DNA of 51,096 bases, taken from positions 1-51,096 of the forward strand of contig NW_026971464.1 of the NCBI RefSeq assembly GCF_963678635.1. The letters are read 5' to 3'. Below, piece after piece: positions 11,904 to 19,392 of this stretch. This DNA comes from Symsagittifera roscoffensis (Eukaryota; Xenacoelomorpha; Acoela; Convolutidae). The position numbers were made by a program, and so were the translations under genes. Within the stretch, counting starts at the first letter, position 1; every line of letters starts with the position of its first letter. The notes below the pieces were generated by a model. That model had not been told where the DNA came from. It was given only the letters and a program-made list of their open reading frames with translations, and made no database searches.

Positions 11904-12205
11904 TTTTTCTGACTGACTGAGTCTAAATCTAGGAGAATTCAAAATTAAATCAAAAAGTGCTTAAGGTTACTCGTTTTTAACTTTGCATTTTCAGCACTGT
12001 AAACAGAATTAAAGTCTTTTGGTACAATTTCTTTTTTTTCCTGCTTTTGTTCCAATTTTTTTTTTGGATGTGTACTTTATGTATTTGATAAATTGAGTAA
12101 GGAATTAGAACAAACAGATCAATACTATGTCAATCGTTTAATGACGAAGGAGTGATTAGATCTATTAGTTGTAAGCCTTTCGGCGAGCTTAAAATAGTTC
12201 TCCTT

Positions 12206-13090
12206 TTACGCAGTGAGGTTCTTGTTCGTGTGAGTTCTGATATTTGTCTTCGATGATTTACTATGACTAGTTTTTGGAGGTCCTTTAGCTAGCGTCGTAG
12301 CAAGTTTACTAGACATTCGCTGAGGAATTGATTGAAACTTTTTGGACAATGGACGATGAAATGTTTTTGAAGTTTTTGGGGAAATGTTTGAAATATTGGG
12401 AGTGTAGAAACGTATTGTATGCTCATCGTCCAAAAATATTGTTTCTGTTCCTGCTGGTAGATAAAAATTTGATATAATTGAACCACTGTTTGTGCAATAT
12501 CTTAGCGAATCAACTGTTTTTAGAGTTAAATTAATGAGTGAATGAACATAGGGAGTAGATGTTGCATCTTGATACCACTCTTTCAATTGTGATCCCAGAC
12601 CTAGTTGTTGACTTAAAGTATTGATTGTAAAACATCTTCCGGTGACTTGAACAAGACTATAAGTGTTTTCGTAACTCAACATCTCTTCCCAATTTGCTTT
12701 GATGAAACAAGTTAGGTTTAATATATATTGTATTCAATTTCCTGTGACTTTCAGCAGTAGCAACTTTTACAAAGTGCTTAGAAATCGAAATTTTCTCACA
12801 AGAGTCATCAAAAAATAACAGGTATTTTTTTCCATTATTGGCAAGGTTTTCAATCAGTTCAAAGTCAAGTCCTTGGATAAATTTAAGGTTTTTTGTTTCC
12901 ATTTGTCTATTAAGAGGATGATCATGTTGATAAAAACAAAAAATTTCGTTAAAATTTGGTCAAAATGTATGAATTTTTAACAAATCAAAAAAAAAATGCA
13001 ATTTTCCAGATCCACTCGGTCCAATTAGCGAAATAAAAACTCGTTCTCTGAGAGAATTTTTTTAATATAACTGAATATAACCGACTGTAC
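12206..13090 (-). pseudogene. Polinton A32/FtsK-HerA-type packaging ATPase, frameshifted
   Basis: This ATPase pumps DNA into the capsid in related viruses. The P-loop GPSGSGK is encoded by 13,002-13,022 in the frame running from about 13,090, but the residue after Lys is Leu where Ser/Thr is expected. After a frameshift, METKNLKFIQGLDFELIENL and the Walker B strand KYLLFFDDSC follow (12,902-12,780), then HFVKVATAESHRKLNTIYIK. A second frameshift near 12,660-12,690 leads to INTLSQQLGLGSQLKEWYQD and SLRYCTNSGS. The C-terminus is Ser/Lys/Thr-rich, ending at 12,206. The 5' end overlaps the 3' end of the membrane protein gene. Two or more frameshifts and the altered P-loop argue against function. 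Confidence 0.87.
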
Positions 13091-13315
13091 TTGATAAAAT
13101 TGCTCCCAAACTGTTGTGGCTTCACTTGTAGTTGATAACATTATTCGAACGATTGCACATGCTAGTATTAAAACAATGACAAAAAAGTGGCTTACGAAAA
13201 CTAAAAGAAATCTATTACACGTACGTCCAAAAGACTTCCATGATTTTCGTTCATGATTCTCCTCATCAAAAACTAATTTTCCTAAATTTAATTGCTTGTC
13301 ACATTTAGTACACAT
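13025..13315 (-). pseudogene. Small Polinton membrane protein with N-terminal CxxC, C-terminus shifted
   Basis: 96 codons beginning MCTKCDKQLNLGKLVFDEEN: a CxxC pair, then a charged stretch ending SWKSFGRTCNR. A hydrophobic segment at about residues 36-60 (FLLVFVSHFFVIVLILA...) should span a membrane. After STTSEATTVW the frame appears lost, since the tail is unlike a membrane protein end. This small protein is familiar as a conserved Polinton neighbour of the ATPase; its function is unknown. It is the only one of three copies with the full membrane segment; the others (13,974-14,225 and 15,686-15,925) are fused to the end of gene K. Confidence 0.65.
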
Positions 13316-13397
13316 CTCAATTTTGGAATGAAATGATTGATAATGATTAACATTTAAACATCAAAAACACAGAAAAAAGCAATTTGTTTTAGATAAT

Positions 13398-13495
13398 TTA
13401 CAATTCATTAAAAAAACCACGAGTCCATGTTCCGTATGCAGAGTGAAGAGAATTTGCATGACGAAATGGGTAGTTCCTACACCTGCAAGCATATT
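13398..13495 (-). pseudogene. Exonuclease-like protein, C-terminal fragment (array unit 1)
   Basis: The - strand matches the C-terminal end of the gene at 16,001-16,444 (RCSNYPFRHANTL-type block and the closing stop). The upstream part is deleted: at about 13,495 the sequence changes to that found at 15,235 and 16,930, the M gene region. Confidence 0.6.
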
Positions 13496-13949
13496 TTTTT
13501 CAATGTTTCTACATAAGACAAAACTGAGGGGATAAAATCAACCAAATTATCATACTCTTTTTTTTCCAACTGAAAATTCTGATTGTTCTTCCAGGTGTTT
13601 CCTTTTCTACGATACTCCATTAGATCTATTTTTTAATATCTGAACGATAACTTTGAAAAATTTTTCGTCTTTCATTATGCAAAGTCCACTCAAATTGAGA
13701 AATTTGTGATTCTGTATCCAAATCTTGCAATTTTGGTAAATTTTAAGATTCCAAAACTGTTAGTGACAGTTTGTGGGACTTTTCTTGTAAGACGATATGA
13801 AAAAGTCCCAATTTATTTTGAAGCTTTAAAACAAGATTTCTGGAAAAACCAATGTTCCAACTCATACTGCTCAGCTCAAAGAAGTTTTGAAAAATGATTC
13901 AAGAAGATGAATATTTGCATTACACTACTATAATAACATCACTCAACAA

Positions 13950-14225
13950 CAAAATTATTGAATATTACAGTTCTCAACAAAAATAAAATCTCCCAAGACT
14001 TGGGCAAGTTCTTTGAATTCGTTCAAAGTATAGTTGACAAAGGCAACTTGCTTCAAGACTTCGTTCTCCTTTATAGTGAAGAGTCAAATCTGAAAATTGG
14101 CACACGAAAACTAAAAGAGATCTATTACACGTACGTCCAAAAGACTTCCACGAATTTCGTTCACGATTTTCCTCATCAAAAACTAAATTTCCAAAATTTA
14201 ATTGCTTGTCACATTCAGAACACAT
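13950..14225 (-). pseudogene. Chimeric ORF: membrane-protein N-terminus joined to end of gene K (junction 1)
   Basis: Opens MCSECDKQLNFGNLVFDEEN, close to the membrane protein at 13,315, through GRTCNRSLLVFVCQF. Then it switches at about 14,092 into sequence encoding, in another frame, the last 40 or so codons of K (KQVAYVNYT-type block at 17,300). Only the first few residues of the hydrophobic segment remain. It is a by-product of the tandem duplication rather than a designed fusion. Confidence 0.7.
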
Positions 14226-14307
14226 ATCTATTTTGAAATGAAAAGATTGATAATGATTAACATTTAAACATCAAAAACATAGAAAAAAATAATTTGTTTT
14301 AGATTAT

Positions 14308-14757
14308 TTACAATTCCTTAAAAAAACATGGAGTCCATGTTTCGTATGCATAGTGAAGAGTATTTGCATGACGAAGTGGGTAGTTGCTACACCTCCAAGC
14401 ATATGCTTCATCTTTTAAAACAAATTCTGAACATTTGGGCAAGTGTAGTCATCCTAATTTTTAACATTTATTTCGAGAACTGCTGACGCTATTTTACATT
14501 TTTCATAACCTTTTGCAAAAAACTCCGTCCCTGAAGCTGATAATTTTTTAAATATTTTTTTGCTCAGTATAAATTTCATGACCACTGCTCCAATTGATTC
14601 CATGTAGATGCTTCGTAAACCAATCAGATTGAGATGTAGCTTTGACATTTGTGGGAGGAAGAAAGGAATATCCCACAGTTTGTCCGTTTTTATAAACTCC
14701 TAACTCTTTCACTACTTTGTTTTCGATACACTCAAAGTCCAAAACAACTAGACCCAT
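14308..14757 (-). pseudogene. Exonuclease-like Polinton protein (DFE motif, Cys/His C-terminus), array unit 2
   Basis: Starts MGLVVLDFECIENKVVKELG. The early D-x-E within a beta strand recalls motif I of DEDD 3'-5' exonucleases. Then FLPPTNVKATSQSDWFTKHL and HGINWSSGHEIY lead, after frameshifts, to FFAKGYEK. The C-terminal block has a CP pair, WRCSNYP and RHANTLHYAYETW before the stop at 14,308. A similar conserved protein, with that layout, occurs in other animal Polintons. Nuclease activity is an inference from the single DFE motif; I cannot place the other three acidic residues. At least two frameshifts break it. Confidence 0.6.
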
Positions 14758-14926
14758 GATGTGAACTGGTTTCGCTGAAATTTTTACTTAAAATGAATAT
14801 CAATCAAACAATGCATATTCTGACGAAGCAAAAATTTTAACATTTAAATAGAAGATTAGTCCAGTCACATGACCAAGAAAACAAGAACTTGGAAATCTAG
14901 ATAAAACATAACAATAACCAGGCTCC

Positions 14927-15430
14927 TTATAAGTAGTAGACTTTACAGATCCAGCTGCAACATGTAAAATTGCTTGAAGTCTGAAAATTTTTTAATTTAT
15001 AAAAAGGTAATCCATACAGGAATTTCCGTATCCAATTAGACCCCCTGAAGGAACATTTTTGGTCCATTTTTTTCAAATTTATTTTTGGGTCCAAAACATT
15101 ACAGGTACAAAGAAAAATTTTTTTTTGTGTTTGATGAAAATTCATGTTTAATCAAATCAAAATTTATGAGAATTTCATTCAATTTCTGAACGTTCATTTT
15201 CTACAGTGCATTCATCAATAATGATACAAGTTTTTATGAATGTTTCTACATAAGACAAAACCGAGGGGATAAAATCAACCAGTTTATCATACTCTTCTTC
15301 ATCCAACTGAAACTTCTGATTGTTTTTCCAAGTGTTTCCTTTTCTACGGTATTCTCTTTTTTACTATCTGAACGATTGTTCGGCTCCCATTACGCAAAGT
15401 CCACTCAATTTAAAAAACTTGTGATTCTGC
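14927..15430 (-). pseudogene. Unidentified Polinton gene 'M', array unit 2
   Basis: Diverged duplicate of 16,679-17,120. The - strand holds KIFLCTCNVLDPKINLKKMD and SNWIRKFLYGLPFYK in the 14,927-15,145 frame, and further upstream traces of YDKLVDFIPSVLSYVETF. Frames are broken more than once. Function unknown. Confidence 0.4.
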
Positions 15431-15659
15431 ATCCAAATCTTGCAATTTTGGTAAAATTAGTGATTCCAAAACAGTTAGTGAAAGTTTCTGGGACTTTTCT
15501 TGTAAGACGATATGAAAAAAAATCCCAATTTATTCTGAAGCTTTAAAAGAAGATTTCTGAAAAAACCAATGTTCCAACTCAATTTGCTTAGCTCAAAGCA
15601 ATCTTAAGAAATGATTCAAGAAGATGGGTGTTTGAATTACATTAAAAAAATAACATCAC

Positions 15660-15925
15660 AACAAAATTATTGAACATTACAGTTCTCAACAAACATAAAA
15701 TCTCCCAAGACTTTGAAATTGTTCAAAGTATAGTTGACATAGGCAACTTGCTTCAAGACTTCGTTCTCCTTCATAGTGAAGAGTCAAATCTGAAAATTGG
15801 CACACGAAAACTAAAAGAGATCTATTACACGTACGTCCGAAAGACTTCCATGATTTTCGTTCACGATTCTCCTCATCAAAAACTAAATTTCCTAAATTTA
15901 ATTGCTTTTCACTTTCAGTACACAT
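15660..15925 (-). pseudogene. Chimeric ORF: membrane-protein N-terminus joined to end of gene K (junction 2)
   Basis: Opens MCTESEKQLNLGNLVFDEEN, so the first CxxC cysteines read C and S-E: one cysteine is lost relative to the other copies. After LLVFVCQF it passes at about 15,792 into the K 3' region, as at 14,092. The two junctions share the same bases ('aatctgaaaattggcacacg'), so they descend from one event copied with the array. Confidence 0.7.
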
Positions 15926-16000
15926 CTCGATTTTGGAATGAAAAGATAATTATTAACATTTAAACATCAAAAACACAGAAAAAAAATTGTTTTAGATTAT

Positions 16001-16444
16001 TTACAATTCATTAAAAAAACCTCGAGTCCATGTTCCGTATGCATTGTGAAGAGTATTTGCATGACGAAATGGGTAGTTGCTACACCTCCAAGCATATTCT
16101 TCATCTTTGGAAATCAAATTCTGAACTTTTGGGCAAGTGTAGACATCCAAGTTTTTAACCTTTATTTCGCGAATTTCTGACGGTATTTTACATTTTTCAT
16201 AACCTTTTGCAAAAAAACTCCGTCCCTGAAGCTTTTAATTTTTAAAATTTTTTTCAGTATAATTTTCATGGTCACTGCTCCAATTGATTCCTTGAAGATG
16301 CTTCGTACACCAATCAGACTGAGATGTAGCTTTGAATTTTTTGGGAGGAAGAAAGGAATATTCCACAATTTGTCCATTTTTATGAAGTCCTAACTCTTTA
16401 ACTACTTTGTTTTCGATACAATCAACCAAAACAACCAGACTCAT
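16001..16444 (-). pseudogene. Exonuclease-like Polinton protein, array unit 3
   Basis: Starts MSLVVLVDCIENKVVKELGL. The D-F-E of unit 2 reads V-D here (one codon shorter), so the putative metal-binding motif is damaged. FLPPKKFKATSQSDWCTKHL and INWSSDHENY follow. The last about 45 codons are in one clean frame: LDVYTCPKVQNLISKDEEYA, then WRCSNYPFRHANTLHNAYGT, with the stop at 16,001. One frameshift lies near 16,240. Cys and His in the tail could bind zinc, but no standard finger is evident. Confidence 0.6.
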
Positions 16445-16678
16445 GATGTTAACTGGTTTCGCTGAAGTTTTTAGTTAAAATGAATCACAGTCGAACAATG
16501 AATATACTGATGAAGCAAAAATTTTAACATTTAAACAGAAGATTAATCCAGTCATGTGACCAAGAAAACAAGAACTCGGAAGTCTAGATAAAACATAACA
16601 ATAACCAGGCCCCTTATAAGTAGTAGACTTCACAGATCCAGCTGCAATATGTAAAATTGCTTGAAGTCTGAGTTTTTT

Positions 16679-17120
16679 TTATTTTGCAAAAAGGTAATCC
16701 ATACAGGAATTTCCGTATCCAATTAGAACCACTAAAGGAAGTTTTTGGTCCATTTCTTTCAATTTTATGTTTGGTTCCAAAACTTTACAGGTACAAACAA
16801 AGTAATTTTTTCTTTTTGTGTCTGATGAAATTTCATGTTTAATCGAATCAAAATTTTTGAGAATTTCATTCAATTTCTGAACGTTCATTTTCTCCAGTGC
16901 ATTCGTCAATAATGATGCAAGTTTTTTTGATTGTTTCTACTTAAGACAAAACCGAGGGAATAAAATCAACCAGTTTATCATACTCTTCTTTATCTACCTG
17001 AAGTTCTAATTGTTTTCCAAGTGTTTCCTTTTCTACGATACTCTCTTTTTTACAATCTGAACAATAACTTAGAAAAACTTTCTTGTAAGACGATATGAAA
17101 AAGTCCCAATTTATTCTGAA
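16679..17120 (-). pseudogene. Unidentified Polinton gene 'M', array unit 3
   Basis: Two frames join: the upstream part (17,120-16,930) reads WDFFISSYKKVFLSYCSDCK, then KETLGKQLELQVDKEEYDKL and a CxxC pair. The downstream frame (16,909-16,679) starts MTNALEKMNVQKLNEILKNF and includes FVCTCKVLEPNIKLKEMDQK and VVLIGYGNSCMDYLFAK. The last block has the feel of a folded core with a conserved cysteine. I do not recognise the family. The missing adenain-type protease might be expected in this cluster, but His/Asp-Cys signatures of that family are not visible here. Confidence 0.42.
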
Positions 17121-17218
17121 GCTTTAAAACAAGATTTCTTAAAAAAACTAATGTTCCAACTCATTGTGCTCAGCTGAAAGGAATTTTAAAAAAAGATTCA
17201 AGAAGATGAATAATGGAA

Positions 17219-17659
17219 TTAATTAAATATAATAACATCACAACAAAGTTGATGAACATTACAGTTCTCAACAAACATAAAATCTGCCAAGGCTTTGAAT
17301 TCGTTCCAAGTATAATTGACATAGGCAACTTGCTTCAAGACTTCGTTCTCCTTTATAGTGAAGAGTCGAATCTGAATGTGGGGTGACTTGTTCACACTGT
17401 ACTTCTTGATTATGACACACATCCTTCTCTTCTTGTATGTTGCTACGTCGTACAAGGCATGACCGTTCGCATGTTCCTGCTCCATGGTTGAGTCTTTGTC
17501 AGAATATGGTTCCAATACAGGAACGAGTCCAAGGTTTTCAGCATCGTGAATAACAGTATTCCGTATTACTGATATCCTTTCCCCTTCTTTTCCCCAAGAT
17601 ACACTTGCTGGGTTTTTTTGATTTGACCCAATTCTGATTTCTTTAGTAATTGGAAGCAA
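17219..17659 (-). CDS. Unidentified Polinton gene 'K', intact 146-residue frame
   Basis: The one gene in the - cluster with an uninterrupted frame of normal length: MLPITKEIRIGSNQKNPASV, then GLVPVLEPYSDKDSTMEQEH, GHALYDVATYKKRRMCVIIK and KQVAYVNYTWNEFKALADFM. No membrane segment or zinc site. The repeated strand-like blocks suggest a compact mixed alpha/beta or beta fold, perhaps a small virion or regulatory protein, but I recognise no family and assign no function. It is the most upstream gene of the leftward cluster. Its 3' end was copied twice into the array at 13,950-14,092 and 15,660-15,792. Confidence 0.55.
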   Translation of the reverse strand: MLPITKEIRIGSNQKNPASVSWGKEGERISVIRNTVIHDAENLGLVPVLEPYSDKDSTMEQEHANGHALYDVATYKKRRMCVIIKKYSVNKSPHIQIRLFTIKENEVLKQVAYVNYTWNEFKALADFMFVENCNVHQLCCDVIIFN

Positions 17660-17969
17660 GGTTCAAAGTAAATTTTTCCGTTGTTGGGACCAAGAGATTT
17701 TGGGACCAAGAAAATCAAAAAATCTCACAATTCTTTTTTGATTCTTAGCAATTTCAAAATTTTTGGGAAGGATATCTTTTCCTGAATAATTTTTTTATTT
17801 CAGACTCAGAGCCAACTGATCAATAGTAGATATTTCAAAACAATGATATTTTTAAATATATAGAGACAAGGAAATGTAGATGACCTTTTGTACATTCCAA
17901 ATAAAGTATTATTACCTAATATGGACTAATGAGGAGGTAAGGATCCAAATATGGACTTTGCGTAGGTGA
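17660..17969. other. Spacer between K and gene L; no gene seen
   Basis: AT-rich spacer between the leftward cluster and gene L, so probably contains the cluster promoter. Parts (17,790-17,850) resemble 25,095-25,150 and, inverted, 44,780-44,850. No long frame. Confidence 0.45.
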
Positions 17970-18676
17970 TACAAACACTACATAAGCAATTCATTTGAGA
18001 TAAAAAACCTTTTTTAACAAGTAATCCGTGATGGTATCTGCTATGTAAAAGCATATCCACTTTTTTTTCGGACTACAAAATAAAAACTTTTTTATCTGTC
18101 TCAAAAAATTTTTATGAAAAAATCATTGTCACTCAAAAGTACTGTGTATCTAACCATTCATCATTCTGCCTGTTGAAATTTGCAATTTTCATTTAGTATT
18201 AATCGGACCATCGCTCGATCAAATTTTTCAAGGATTAGATAAAAATCAATTCACTTACCAAATTGTTGTTTGTATTTATACTTTATACATATACAGATTT
18301 TATTCCAATTTTAATTCATCAAGAAGTGAGGTTTTCAATCAATTGAATCGTGCAGTCGAACACAACTTGAAACAAAGAATAACGGAAAAAATACCCAGTG
18401 TTGCAAAGAAACGCCTGCTGCGAAAAATCAAAAGACATTATCTCAGTTCTGCTCAGAGGCTTGCGTCTACTCAGACTCTTGGATCAGCTTTTTTGGAAAG
18501 GATTTGAAAAGTTCAAAACTCAAAGTATGAGACTGACTTGTTTAAATTTGTTGATTGTTTCATTGATGGATATGGTACTGTGAATAGTGAGCGTGTCAGT
18601 TTTTATATTAATATTTAAAGATTTGTTTATGAAAAACTGGTCAAAGAGTCTTTGATATAACATCGTACGGTTTTTC
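17970..18676 (+). repeat. Direct repeat R1 (pairs with 25,191-25,896)
   Basis: Begins at 'caaacactacataagcaatt' and includes gene L and the end of gene X. The second copy lies 7,222 bases downstream in the same orientation, without net indel over gene L. By eye identity is about 90-98 percent, highest near the L 3' end. Confidence 0.8.
18154..18618 (+). pseudogene. Polinton gene 'L', copy R1; open frame with one internal TGA
   Basis: The frame is open from the stop at 18,151 to 18,618 except for TGA at 18,505-18,507. It has no ATG before residue 100, so translation would need a spliced or frameshifted 5' end; an ATG at 18,114 in a neighbouring frame reads MKKSLSLKSTVYLT. Visible blocks are HLVLIGPSLDQIFQGLDKNQ, FNQLNRAVEHNLKQRITEKI, basic VAKKRLLRKIKRHYLSSAQR, ASTQTLGSAFLE, and after the TGA ETDLFKFVDCFIDGYGTVNS. 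The basic helix-rich centre could bind nucleic acid or be a terminal-protein-like partner; this is speculation. Its last 99 bases overlap gene X tail to tail. Confidence 0.5.
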
Positions 18677-18942
18677 ATTTTCTTTAAATTTTCTAAAATA
18701 AACAAAAAATGTTTTCTATTCAGGTGTAACTCAGCAGTAAGTTTATAGCTCTGATACACAAATTGTGGATCAAAGGTAAACTCTTTGATTGAGTAAGTTT
18801 CTGGATTGAGATCTTTACTTAGTCGGAGATTTCTGTTTTGGACAACATAAACGTCCAAAAGGTTGTGAAAATCAATAAGGAAATCACACGGAATATTTTT
18901 CTTTTTTTCTTGTAGAGAAACTCGAGAAAGTTCACATGTTTT
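18520..18942 (-). CDS. Polinton gene 'X', divergent partner of pPolB
   Basis: The - frame is open from 18,942 to the stop at 18,520 (140 codons). No ATG is present in the conserved part; TTG at 18,856-18,858 or an upstream exon could start it. Blocks are CELSRVSLQEKKKNIPCDFL, DFHNLLDVYVVQNRNLRLSK, then YSIKEFTFDPQFVYQSYKLT and LYQRLFDQFFINKSLN. The DVYVVQNR block recurs at 25,742-25,896 (end only), 41,586-41,753 and 50,826-51,096, each time in the X position beside a pPolB where visible. Function unknown. Linkage to pPolB and shared promoter region suggest a replication-phase protein, which is inference. Confidence 0.55.
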   Translation of the reverse strand, partial: KTCELSRVSLQEKKKNIPCDFLIDFHNLLDVYVVQNRNLRLSKDLNPETYSIKEFTFDPQFVYQSYKLTAELHLNRKHFLFILENLKKMKNRTMLYQRLFDQFFINKSLNINIKTDTLTIHSTISINETINKFKQVSLIL

Positions 18943-19036
18943 TTAATTGACATTCTTCAAAGATGATTACTTTTGATCCAAAGTTATGTCTAGAAACTGC
19001 TTAGTTCTAAAACTTTTGAATGAATGCCGTAAGCGA

Positions 19037-19200
19037 TGACGTCTTCATCATAACGAAAAAATGCGTGGGTAGTGTCGTCACTTCTAATTTTAGAATGACG
19101 TCTTTACCATAAAAGAAAATTGCGTAGGCCTTGACGTCACTTCTATTCAAAGAAAGACGTCATTATCATAAAAGGAAAATTGCGTAGGCGGTGACGTGCT
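19037..19200. promoter_or_regulatory. Three 59-bp repeats with CRE/ATF-like TGACGTCA palindromes between X and pPolB
   Basis: TGACGTC-type boxes start at 19,037, 19,096 and 19,155, exactly 59 bases apart. Each is followed by 'ataa(a)gaaaat-tgcg' and then a second box (gtcgtcac at 19,073, a perfect TGACGTCA at 19,132, gtgacgtg at 19,191). TGACGTCA is the known binding site of CREB/ATF bZIP factors. The array lies in the divergent spacer of X and pPolB and has a mirror counterpart at 50,571-50,731, so it is probably a bidirectional promoter/enhancer or origin element. Confidence 0.6.
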
Positions 19201-19392
19201 TGTTAGTATGAATACGCTTATTTTTTGAATTAAATACTTCTTTTTGTTTGCCAATCAGAAACAGTTTGTTGAATTTTACTTCAAATTTTACAATTCGTTA
19301 CTTCGCGAAAAAAAAATGAGTAATTTTTTTCAATTGGTATTTATAAGTGTTAATTTTGGAACATTTCTTAAGTCGTAAATTTTTTTTAGATA

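Larger units (their letters stand above)
13025..17659 (-). repeat. Three-unit tandem array of the membrane protein / exonuclease-like / M / K segment
   Basis: Unit 2 (about 14,092-15,792) and unit 3 (about 15,792-17,385, continuing into full K) align along their length with a spacing near 1.70 kb. Unit 1 (13,025-14,092) is homologous but lacks about 1.1 kb: the exonuclease-like C-terminus at 13,398-13,495 jumps directly to sequence equivalent to 15,235. Both internal junctions join gene K, just inside the block ending 'gagtcaaatctga', to the membrane protein at 'cacgaaaactaaaagag'. Unequal exchange or replication slippage within one element explains this. Confidence 0.82.

Noticed and set aside
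13958-14236. + ORFs at 13,958-14,236 and 15,670-15,963 that look like a conserved pair
   Set aside because: They are antisense to the chimeric membrane-protein/K junctions and are similar only because the DNA is duplicated.
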